From Rodentolepis nana (Eukaryota > Platyhelminthes > Cestoda > Cyclophyllidea > Hymenolepididae): a stretch of DNA of 18,907 nt. This document shows, piece after piece, positions 1 through 8,500 of this stretch. Both the position numbers and the translations under genes were made by a program. The notes beneath the pieces were generated by a model. It was not told the origin of the DNA. It did not search any database and saw nothing but the letters and a program-made list of their open reading frames with translations. Location: assembly GCA_900617975.1 (NCBI GenBank), contig UZAE01013815.1:1-18907 (forward strand), read 5' to 3'. How positions within the stretch are numbered: the stretch's first letter is position 1; each line of letters begins with the position of its first letter.

Positions 1-36
1 TATTTAGCAATTGTTGCCATTTTAAATCATAATATA

Positions 37-84
37 TTTTATTTTATTTCAAATGGCAGGCTTCATGATATTTATCATTAGCTC
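37..84 (-). mobile_element. 48-bp 5'-truncated LINE 3' end with 14-bp target-site duplications
   Basis: On the minus strand this stub reads as the last 48 nt of the LINE 3' UTR seen at 11911-11965, ending in CCATTTGAAATAAAATAAAA. It carries the LINE-type variant (aatatcat.aagcc) and not the SINE-type variant (actatcaaaacgcc). It lies between two perfect 14-bp direct repeats, TAAATCATAATATA, at 23-36 and 85-98. A short 3' end bounded by target-site duplications is the signature of target-primed reverse transcription that aborted early. The AT-rich duplication could partly match by chance, but an exact 14-bp match at exactly the element ends makes this the best-bounded insertion in the window. 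Confidence 0.8.
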
Positions 85-101
85 TAAATCATAATATACG
101 T

Positions 102-489
102 GCTGCCATTTATTTAATCAAAGTATGTCTGAACTTAAACTCTTTTGCATTAAAAAAAAGAAAGTTAATAATGGTGAGAGTAATTCATCTTTAGAAGCCA
201 TTAAAAGTAGACTTGTTTTTGTGAAAATGAGGTCCAAAGTTCATTTATTAGAAGCCAGTTTAGTAAATGTGCCACCTTCAAATTTACAAAGTCATTTGGG
301 TTATTTCACTTTTCACGCGCTGCCATTTATTTAGTCAAAATATGTCTGAACTTAAACTCTTTTGCATTAAAAAAAAGAAACAGTTAATAATGGTGAGAGT
401 AATTCACCTTTAGAAACCATTAAAAGTAGACTTGTTTTTGTGAAAATGAGGTCCAAAATTCATTTATTAGAAACCACTTTAGTAAATGT
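102..489. repeat. Two-copy direct repeat, 169-bp unit at 217-bp period
   Basis: Unit 1 (102-270) and unit 2 (319-489) are nearly identical. Both begin GCTGCCATTTATTTA and both end TTAGTAAATGT. A 48-bp spacer (271-318) separates them and has no match after unit 2. Unit 2 has a 2-bp insertion (AAACAG versus AAAG, near 380) and a few substitutions. An open frame of 69 codons starts at 125 in unit 1 but is broken by the insertion in unit 2, and it resembles no protein I know, so I treat it as chance. The unit is not seen elsewhere in the window. It could be a local duplication or two copies of an unrecognised short element. Confidence 0.75.
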
Positions 490-904
490 ACTTTGAATAA
501 GTCCAATGTTTACAATTACGATTAATAATTTACAAAACTGATATTCATTAGATTGTATGAGGTCTGAAATAATGCCAGTGGCCAAATTATTTAATTGCAG
601 ATGTTAACACTAGTCTATTTAGAATTCATAGCATACAGAGATTCTTTGATTTTAATTTTACGGTTATTAAAATATTCATACTATTAGAAAAATCAAAATC
701 CTCTAATATAAACTAGTAATTCCTCCAAATGGAATCACATTTTCTCAGTAAACGAATTAGTGTCGGGCTAACGTCATTATTGGAAAAATTAAAGCCTAAC
801 CTAGGTTTGTAGCTGATTGCTACGATAGTAAAGCTTGACCGACTGAGAAATCCCTATGGCAGATCCTCCTACATCTAGCTAGACTCCCAAAACCAGCTAA
901 GATA
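490..904. other. Non-coding stretch, nothing recognised
   Basis: AT-rich sequence without a supported gene. A TGTCGGGCTAACG at 761 begins with TG, as LTRs do. No matching terminus with flanking duplication was found, so no LTR boundary is claimed. Confidence 0.5.
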
Positions 905-1230
905 TAGCCCAGCTATAAAGGAAACAGACGTGTAGTACGGAGCACGTTTATTCAGTGAGTATATCGCGGATGAAGTGTACACGCAGGGAGCTACTCATGA
1001 TCAGAATGGGGGTAGGTTAAACAAACAGATGTTAAGGATTGGTCACTGTTTGTACGGTCGCACCTCCCAACAAACAAACAGAGGCTAGTGATTGGCCACT
1101 GTTTGTACGGTCGCTGCACACAGAGTTGTGGTCGCTGCACACAGAGTTGTACGGCCGCACCTCCCAATCCTGGGGAGCAGACATGCGGGCATACGATGAC
1201 GCACACAGCGATAATGTCCAACAGGTTCAT
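905..1230. repeat. GC-richer patch of nested short repeats with TATA-like box
   Basis: Base composition shifts clearly towards GC compared with both flanks. A 34-bp unit starting GATTGG(T/C)CACTGTTTGTACGG occurs at 1037 and again at 1090. In the second copy the unit is split by two copies of a 20-bp repeat, GTCGCTGCACACAGAGTTGT (1110-1129 and 1131-1150), before CGCACCTCCCAA resumes near 1157. Upstream lie TATAAAG at 914-920 and an arthropod-type initiator match TCAGT at 952-956, about 40 bp apart, which is wider than usual. The overlapping short open frames on both strands are by-products of the repeats. The patch may be part of an LTR or another unrecognised element, but I could not find termini or flanking duplications. 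Confidence 0.5.
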
Positions 1231-1628
1231 ATTTATTGATCGATTAATGGAATAAGTATAAATTATGCGTGTTATATTGGAATAGTAAAATTACTTAAAG
1301 CTAAAGGCTAAATTTAATTATTAACCCAATAAGGGGGAAAAATTTTTAAGACATATTTGAAGTTTAGTAATAGGCCTCTAATTGATTAACTCCTTGGCAA
1401 TAAGGAGAGAGGTTGCACATACGTCTGTATCTCGAACTGATTTTGGCATTCTTAGCTGACTTTATTATTTCGATAAGTTTATGAGAGTATTTCCTTCTAG
1501 ACATGTTCCATCAAATGAGTTTGTTACCTATATCGAAAAATGTAATTCAAAACAAAATACTTTTGACTAATGTGGGAGTGCTTTGCAAAAATTCATGAGG
1601 ACACTTTGAGGTAAGATTACTTTTCCTA

Positions 1629-1665
<37 letters not shown>

Positions 1666-2121
1666 AACTGTTTAAATAGGCAAATGAAACATGTTTTACA
1701 ATATGGGAAGTCGATATAACTCAGGTCACCTGGTCTCAATATGGCAGGAATTGGGCCTGGTTGTCCCAATAGCCAATGGAAAAAATGGATAAAAATCACT
1801 GAACATTAATTTTCATCGCCAAATTTGCACACCAGTTAAGTAGAAGAATATTTTACACAAATAAATGCCTGGCCTAACCTTGAATTTGGACTGATTACGG
1901 CCAAAACCCAATAGTGGATAAATTTATGCAGTTTCAATAAATATCTTAACACTGAATCTAGGTTTCCTAAGGCCCAAATACCGCTCAGATTTTAAGCAAA
2001 ATTTAGTAAAGAACTATGATCTAATGAGTTTTGAATCCCGAATTTACCTTTTAATTCATTAATTTTCATTGAATTAAAAATTGGATGTCCAATTTCGAGC
2101 TAAAGTTAACATTAATTGGGT
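1231..2121. other. Non-coding AT-rich stretch
   Basis: No supported gene. The only distinct structure is the (AT)15 microsatellite at 1631-1660. Confidence 0.5.
1631..1660. repeat. (AT)15 microsatellite
   Basis: Thirty uninterrupted alternating A/T bases. Confidence 0.95.
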
Positions 2122-2138
2122 GAGATCAAGTGAATATT

Positions 2139-2460
2139 TTATTTATTTCAAATGACAGGCGTTTTGATAGTTATCATTAGCCATTTAGCTGACCTCGGGC
2201 TTCACAGAGAGGAGGAGGAGGAACATCAAAGTGACAAAGAGTCGAGAGGGGGACAGAATAATGATTCACAGATGTAACAGAGACAGACAAAAGAGCAGAG
2301 AAAGGGTAAGATGAGTACTGTTAAAGTGATCGAATGTGACATACAATGGGGTGATGGTAGTTTGAAGTTCGAAGTCAACTGCCAGTTAATAGACTTTTTT
2401 GCCGTATGAGTATACGTTGCCCAGGGTTCACCACGTGGAGGTAAGTCTATCGCACACCCC
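2139..2460 (-). mobile_element. SINE-A copy 1, full length
   Basis: Read on the minus strand, the copy runs from GGGGTGTGCGATAGACTTAC (2460 inward) through the CCACGTGG box, the CAAAAAAGTCTATTAACTGG segment, a pyrimidine-rich middle (CTCTGTTACATCTG) and the tail CCTGTCATTTGAAATAAATAA. Flanking direct repeats GAGATCAAGTGAATATT (2122-2138) and GAGATTGAGTGAATATT (2485-2501) match at 15 of 17 positions and probably are the target-site duplication. If so, the element carries 24 extra nucleotides at its 5' end (2461-2484). A 104-codon minus-strand open frame starting at 2540 runs through the copy and is not a gene. Confidence 0.85.
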
Positions 2461-2501
2461 GGCTGAGCCCTTTTTTCAGTGGTAGAGATTGAGTGAATAT
2501 T

Positions 2502-4727
2502 AAAGTTAATAAATAAAAGTTTCATTTTGTGTGTTAACAAAGGCTTCCCTCACAAAATATAATCTTTATATTGTTGATTCGATGACTGATATTTCGCTTT
2601 TGGCACTTAAATTCGACAGTTTTCACTTACGTATATTCATGAATACATTGGTTTTTTCATTATGACTGAAATTTTAATAGCTTTAAGTAGTGGAATAGCT
2701 TAAAGTGAAAGAGAAAATAGAAGCAAAAACACCGGTGATATGAAACTCAATTTATCGGGTTGTTTGCTTCTCTTCCCTGACGTTAGTTGTTGTATCACAG
2801 AGCTAAATTTCCAAATACAAACAATACGATCTGCGTTATTGACCAGTTGTTTCCAAAAATCGGTCTAGACAAATTCGACTTGTTGCTGTTGTCCACTTAT
2901 TCACACTAACAAACTGTGGAAAAAGAAGATTGAATTCCCAGGAATACTTCTCTTCAAACTAATAGGCACACTTGAAATTATTGTTTATTGATAGAGTGAA
3001 TACCGATTAAATCCTTCACTATTCCTACCCACTTGAACACTTTTACGCCACTCAAGGACCCTCCGAGCCTTTAGCATTTAAAACTGCAGAGTGAAAAATA
3101 AAAAAAAACTATGCTGATTGGTCATTTTGATCTTTCCTTCATGTAGACTTAATACGCTTTATTTTTAGATTGAAATTAGTCAAAGGCTAAAAAAAGATAT
3201 ACGGATTCTGCTAAAGATTAGAACTCTTACTCTGCCTTTGGACATTTTTTCAGTGACTGTGAATGGAATGCCAAGAAATCACGAACTACGGGAAAATTTT
3301 CACATATTGAAGTAATCAGCTGCAATTGCAGCTATATTCAAGCATTTTGTTATACAATTTCTCAATTTAGAGTATTCTTTAATTGATAGGAGAGTCTGAT
3401 GGGTTCATTTACATCTCCAGGAAATTCAATGAGTCGAGTGATATCAAATTTGAATAAAATAGTGCTATCACTCAATTGAATGTCAATATTTGTTAGTCTA
3501 TCATTATATTTGGTTATGCATCAACCGCTTTATAGATGTATTTTCTATGTGCCACAAATGTTTATTCTGCCACTCCTTAAATTCCATATTACCTCTTTTA
3601 GGAACTGTTCTACTTTCTTCTATTGCATTAAGCTTAGTTTAAATATTAAAATGCTATTAGCTGTAATCCGTATCCGACTTGTAATCCACAAAAAATTCTT
3701 AGTATAAAGTGGTTTGAAGAACTATTGGTTTTGCCATGGTCTGTTTAAACGAATGTGCCTTGAAATACAACTCGGTCAATGGTCATTAACTCCTTCAATA
3801 TCGTCTACTCAGACTGGGAAAAGATGAACGGGTGGATTTTGCTCCTCCCTAAACCGAGATTTCTACTCAAATCCAGTTACAGTTGAAAACTCTTTAACTT
3901 TTATCACTTGAAATTTCATGCCTTGAATTGTTTAAAGCACTTTATTCCATCCTAGTCTTTTAAATTGAAAGCGGGAAAAAGCAGGAGTTGACGACAATTT
4001 TTAGAAAAGACCGTTTTTGTTTGATTCAATTTTCAAAATTTCAATTCGTTTGGAAGGAAATGGTGAAATTTAAAAGATGGTCTTGAGGTGAGTATTAACT
4101 GTTTAATCTCGTTTCAAAACTTCCTTTGGCTGGTTACCGTTTAGGGGAGAGTAACTTAATGACATTATGAAAGCCCTATTGTTGATTGCATGACAAATTA
4201 GACTATCTCAAATTTTCTTCCAAGCATCTCCTGATGTGATAGAAAATTCTTTGTGGTGTTGGCAGTAAAGTATATAATTAAATAGCAATTTATTAATAAA
4301 TTATAGTTTTTTATTAATTTAACAAAACTAGTAATATATGCCAAATCTGGTACTTTATAAATGTCAATCATTTCAATGACCCTTCCATCTTCATACTGCT
4401 ATCTGGCCTCAAATCTAACGGAGTCGTTTTTTTGCTGCTTACAGGCGGAAAATGTAAACATGTCTTTCTAATTCTATTTTATTTTTGAAGATTTGAACAT
4501 CAAAACGCTTTGCTTTCTATTTCCGATAAGTCCTTTTCTGGGTTTTCTTCCACTCAACTGGGTAATTATGAAAGTAAATTTTCCTTCCAATAGCTCACAT
4601 TGGGAACAACTTTCTGAAGCGCAATTCAGAATGTCAGCTGAGTTCATTGATTTCTGAGTATTTGTTTTATAGTTTTTTTTCAGAAATTCTTGCAAAGATT
4701 TCAAGTGATTTAAAACAAGGAATGTAT
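2502..4727. other. Long stretch without recognised gene or element
   Basis: AT-rich throughout. Open frames at 3480-3707 (+) and 4474-4785 (-) show no recognisable motif, and the second runs into a C/G homopolymer tract. A perfect 16-bp AT palindrome lies at 4287-4302. A splice-donor-like GAG|GTGAGT occurs near 4084, but no exon can be built on it. Confidence 0.5.
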
Positions 4728-4756
4728 TCCCCCACCCCCCCACCCCCCACCCCATG
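4728..4756. repeat. C-rich tract, G-quadruplex-capable on the minus strand
   Basis: Runs of five to seven C separated by single A. The minus strand therefore reads repeated GGGG(G)TGG-type blocks with four or more G-tracts, the sequence requirement for an intramolecular quadruplex. Tracts of the same type occur near 11770 and 16925 on the plus strand. Confidence 0.8.
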
Positions 4757-5567
4757 GACACTGACAAGATTTGTGGTACTGACAATTATGAAAAATATAT
4801 GAAATAGCAAAAAATGCAGGGTATAAGTTCACGTTTCGGGTATTGAGTGTGCATTGGTATCCCCCCAAATATTTCGATCTATGAAGCATTTTTTAAATGT
4901 TAAAAGCCCGAAAGTAAATATGAATATGTGCGAGTGTTGGAGAAAAAGCTTCCTACAACAAATTTCTGCTCTAGTATAGGAATATCATTCTAGAGGCAGC
5001 TGGTGGTAAATCCTCTCACTATTACATTTTTAGTCGAACCTAACCGAGATGGCGCATCATGTTGATCATCGAATTTCGTCCATCTTTATCACTGATATGC
5101 CCGCTCCATGCCTCCTCTTGCGCTCCGAATGTTTTTTTTCAAATGGCACAAGAAATTGCATTCTCATTTCTTTCCTTTGAATGCTGAATCAAACCCAAAA
5201 TTTCCAATGCTATTTTACATCAGTCAGAATTATAATTTGCCTAACTTATTGATAACATTGCTTTGAGCATAGGCATTCAGTCATCTTTGATAACAAGTTT
5301 ACTTTAAAATAGGCTCATCAAGGGGTTAATATCGTGATATATAATGGAGAACAGTAGCTGATTAAACCAAACCTAATCTTGCCACCGAACGAATATCTTA
5401 TCTTCAGGTATTATCGATAAGGTTTGGCCTGACCACAGTCATTTGTCGGTTAGAAAAATGGCCTTAAAAGAAAATATTTTTTTTCTAAATAACATGAATA
5501 AATATTCCATTTTATTAGCATAAAAGCTATCTACAGTAAGTATGTGACTGAATAATTGATCAATTTA
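4757..5567. other. Non-coding stretch, nothing recognised
   Basis: No open frame or repeat that I can support. Confidence 0.5.
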
Positions 5568-5595
5568 CCCCCCCCCCCCCCCCCCCCCCCCCCCC
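5568..5595. repeat. Homopolymer run of 28 C
   Basis: Twenty-eight consecutive C. Its length should be treated as uncertain because homopolymers are error-prone in sequencing. Confidence 0.9.
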
Positions 5596-6120
5596 AACTG
5601 CCCCATTCAATAAAGCGATTTGGCGAATTGCATTTGGCGTGAAGTTATTTATTCACTGCACAATTTTGACTGACGGATTACATTACCTTTGCAATATTCA
5701 CATATTTCTTCGCATTAATGCATATTGAAATGAATGACAGGCTATAAAAGGGTTGCATTTTTCTGGCTTTATTTAAAACAGGTGATTAATAGTGAAGCTA
5801 ATGTTGTTTAACCATTAACCCAAAAGTACATCCGAGGAATCGACTGGTAAAAGTAAAGTGAATTACTTAGATTTAAGGGGGCGTTAGTGTCAAAACCTGC
5901 TCAACACAATACAAAGAATTCCTTTGTACATATCTTTCCACAGTTTAAATTTCACCATACTGTTCATATAATTGAAAATCTGCTTTTGAATAATTTGCAC
6001 GACTTAGTAAAATTTTCTCCATTTAAAGTAACAAGAACTAGTTGATGTATGAAATATGCCGGTAACTCTGGTTGGCCCCGTTTTTTGATGTACTCTGATT
6101 TTAGTCCATGCACTGAGTTC
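5596..6120. other. Non-coding stretch, nothing recognised
   Basis: AT-rich with no supported gene or element. Confidence 0.5.
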
Positions 6121-6169
6121 TAATGGATTTGGTCACACGTCAATAAATTGACATGTGACCAAATCATTA
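6121..6169. repeat. Near-perfect 23-bp inverted repeat with 2-nt loop
   Basis: The left arm 6121-6144 (core ATTTGGTCACACGTCAAT) pairs with the right arm 6147-6169 (core ATTGACATGTGACCAAAT). There is one C-A mismatch (6138 opposite 6153) and one bulged G near 6125. With only two unpaired central bases it is effectively a palindrome. It would form a cruciform in DNA or a tight hairpin in RNA. The loop is too short for a typical microRNA precursor. It may be a remnant of a very short foldback element. Confidence 0.85.
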
Positions 6170-7279
6170 TTCCATCAAGTCTCTTCACATTCACTTCGAG
6201 CTTATGCTCACTCTTAGATATCAACTGGGTTCATTCGTGTTGATTGGTTCAAGAACTATAAATTGCACCCAACATTTTCCATATTCATGACCAACCTCAA
6301 TACAAATGCTTTTGGGGAAGCCCATTGTGTTGGCCATGCACAGAAACGTCTTTATATAGAACTGTTTCAGCTGAAAATTAGCTGAACATTTATGTGATTC
6401 CCTTTTAAAATTAAAATTTATCAAATTGCTAAAAATATGTAACTCATGTAACTTTCATCAAAAGTCGTTAATTGTATTAATTGTTCAGCGCAAGATCCTT
6501 AATAGCCTGTCTGGGCTAACAGTACAATTATAGTTGAATTGGTCATAAATAGAAATGCTTTAAGCACACACACATATTTTCTATGACCTCTAAGTTGATA
6601 CTTTTTTGGATTGCAATTAAGAAACAAAGACACTTTATTCTCCTCTGGAAGCACTTCAGGGCTACTCCACTAAAGAATAATTTGTCATGTTTTATTGAAG
6701 CCAATAAAAAAGGTATTTATCGATACCAAAAAAAGTAACTTACGGAATTCGGTACGATTCTCCTGTCAATAAAGCTTGTTCGCACACTGGCTAAGCCACA
6801 GTTCCAGTAGGATATCATGATCTAATAAATTTTTATTGTAAACATTAGGAAAAATAGATTTTCTCTGATGTACGTTGTCCAAGTGGTTGAAAGTTCCTGA
6901 TGCTTGTATTGTCTGTGGCTCGGTAAAATAAATATATTTTACAGGTTTCACCTGTGGAGAAGCGTCTGAACACAGGAGCTAGCACAATAGTGCAATATGC
7001 GCTGAAATGGGGATAAACATATTAGAAGTGAACAACGAAGCCCGTTTGTTTAGAATTTTGTTTATGCTGGCGTTCCAAATGCACTAAATGGTCAATTTAC
7101 CATAAATACATCGCTCTTTTTGGGTTCTGTACATTATGATTTATTTACACACCTCTATTTTTTCCTGACGTAATTAATGTACATATCCTTGATATTAGAA
7201 GAACATTATATCGTTGATTGAATTATTGATCGTGCCTCCTTGATCCATTTATTGACAACTGAAGCTTATAGTTTCTTTG
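6170..7279. other. Non-coding stretch, nothing recognised
   Basis: Minus-strand open frames at 6221-6424 and 6766-6951 have no recognisable motif and lie in AT-rich sequence, so they are not annotated. Confidence 0.5.
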
Positions 7280-7290
7280 TATTTTAAAGC

Positions 7291-7602
7291 GGGGTTCGCG
7301 ATGAACTTACCTCCACGTGGTACAACCTGGGCAGTGTATACTTAAACAGCAAAAAAGTCAATAAACCGGCAGTTGACTTCTCATTTTAAGCTATCATGGC
7401 CCGACTGTGTGTCATATTCAACCCCTTCGGTAGAACTTATCTTACCTTTTCTCGGCCTTTGTGTCTGTCTGTCTCCCTTACAACTGTGAATTACGACTTT
7501 TTTTCACTTTGATGTTCCTTCTCATCTCTGGGAAGCCCGGTGTCAGCTACAGGGCAAATGTTAACTATCAAAACGCCTACCATTTAAAATTAATAAATAA
7601 AT
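7291..7602 (+). mobile_element. SINE-A copy 2, full length
   Basis: The copy starts GGGGTTCGCGATGAACTTAC, then shows CCTCCACGTGG, CAAAAAAGTCAATAAACCGG, a CTTTGTGTCTGTCTGTCTC pyrimidine run, and the tail ACGCCTACCATTTAAAATTAA followed by AAAT repeats. Probable target-site duplication: ATTTTAAAGC (7281-7290) and AATTTAAAGC (7603-7612), 9 of 10 positions. It faces copy 3 in the opposite orientation, about 560 bp away. Confidence 0.85.
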
Positions 7603-7612
7603 AATTTAAAGC

Positions 7613-7911
7613 TCCATTCAAGTGTACGAAATTTTCTTCACTTAATTCTGGAAGATGTATTGCAACGAAAAGTGTTGTGCCCTTGTCATTGAAAATAAAG
7701 TGTGAGGAACTTGTCAATATTGCCTTGGTTTCTATAGTACTTGCATTGCAGTCCTCTAAGAAAATAAAGCTTGCTCGAGTGGATTGAATAGTCATTTTAT
7801 TGGCAATCTTCAATCAAATGACGGGTTTTTCTGAATGGCATCAAACGAGCCTTCCAAAATCAAACGTAAGGTTAGCCTCATCGGTCTGCCCTTGACCACA
7901 ACTATAGTAGC
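7613..7911. other. Unassigned sequence with a minus-strand open frame
   Basis: A minus-strand frame (7813 down to 7577, 78 codons) translates to a balanced-looking peptide containing FIFNDKGTTLFVAIHLPELS, but its last part reads through the tail of SINE-A copy 2. I recognise no domain. It may be a decayed exon or transposon fragment, or chance. No splice sites support an exon. Confidence 0.25.
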
Positions 7912-8020
7912 TTAACACGCTGAGTGTGATACGACTCACCAGTGGGTAGTTTCTGATTTCCATCCGCTACGAAGCAACCCACGGGTGGGTCGTTTATAAA
8001 AATAATACGGCATATTTTAA
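7912..8020. mobile_element. Possible TTAA-flanked MITE with inner inverted repeats
   Basis: TTAA at 7912-7915 is followed by CACGCTGAGTGTGATACGAC. A 17-bp arm ACGACTCACCAGTGGGT (7931-7947) is repeated inverted at 7977-7993 (reverse complement ACGACCCACCCGTGGGT, 15 of 17 matches). Another TTAA lies at 8017-8020. TTAA target sites with subterminal inverted repeats are typical of piggyBac-type elements. The outer termini do not match each other well, so this could be a decayed copy or a local hairpin unrelated to any transposon. Confidence 0.35.
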
Positions 8021-8162
8021 AGAACACCAAAAGTTGGTATTATTTCCATTTTCAGCACAGTCGTTTTGATGATATAGCATAAATGTTTGAAATAATAGAA
8101 AATATGTGTTCAACTCTTTTATTTGAATACCAGAGGCACTGTCGCTGTAGCAACTTAAACAT

Positions 8163-8487
8163 TTATTTATTTATATCAAATGGCAGGCATTTTGATAGTT
8201 TAATTAGCCCTTTAGGTGACTTCAGGCCTCACAGAGGAGAAGAAATATCAAAGTTAAAAAAAATTCGAGAGGAGGGGGGACAGAAGAGTGTTTCAAAGAT
8301 GTAACAGAGACAGACACAAAGGTAGAAAATAGGTGAGGTGAGTACTATGGAAGTTGTCGAATATGACATATAGTGGGGTGTTGGTAGTTAGAAGCCAGAA
8401 GTAAACTGCCGGTTAATAGACTTTTTTGCTGTATGAATATACGTTGCCCAGGGTGCGCCACGTGGAGGTAAGTCTATAGCACACCCC
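8163..8487 (-). mobile_element. SINE-A copy 3, full length with 13-bp target-site duplication
   Basis: This copy defines the element ends best. Direct repeats GCAACTTAAACAT (8150-8162) and GCAACCTAAACAT (8488-8500) match at 12 of 13 positions and directly abut the element. That gives a 325-bp unit whose sense strand (minus) starts GGGGTGTGCTATAGACTTAC and ends CCATTTGATATAAATAAATA. The CCACGTGG box and, on the plus strand, GAGGTAAGT are intact. A 73-codon plus-strand frame at 8083-8304 overlaps the copy and is not a gene. Confidence 0.9.
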
Positions 8488-8500
8488 GCAACCTAAACAT

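Noticed and set aside
125..334. 69-codon plus-strand open frame as a small gene
   Set aside because: It lies in the duplicated 169-bp unit, is broken by a 2-bp insertion in the second unit, and has no recognisable motif.
602..1223. Solo LTR from TGTTAACACT to ...TCCAACA
   Set aside because: The termini look LTR-like, but the flanking bases (GCAGA and GGTTC) do not form a target-site duplication. The alternative start at 761 fails the same test.
991..1239. Overlapping open frames on both strands (about 66 and 79 codons)
   Set aside because: Both result from the nested 20- and 34-bp repeats, so repeated peptides appear on both strands.
4084..4096. Splice donor GAG|GTGAGT marking an exon
   Set aside because: No open upstream exon with an acceptor could be defined. 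Such matches occur by chance.
4474..4785. 103-codon minus-strand open frame
   Set aside because: Low-information peptide that begins beside a C-rich homopolymer tract. No domain or splice support.
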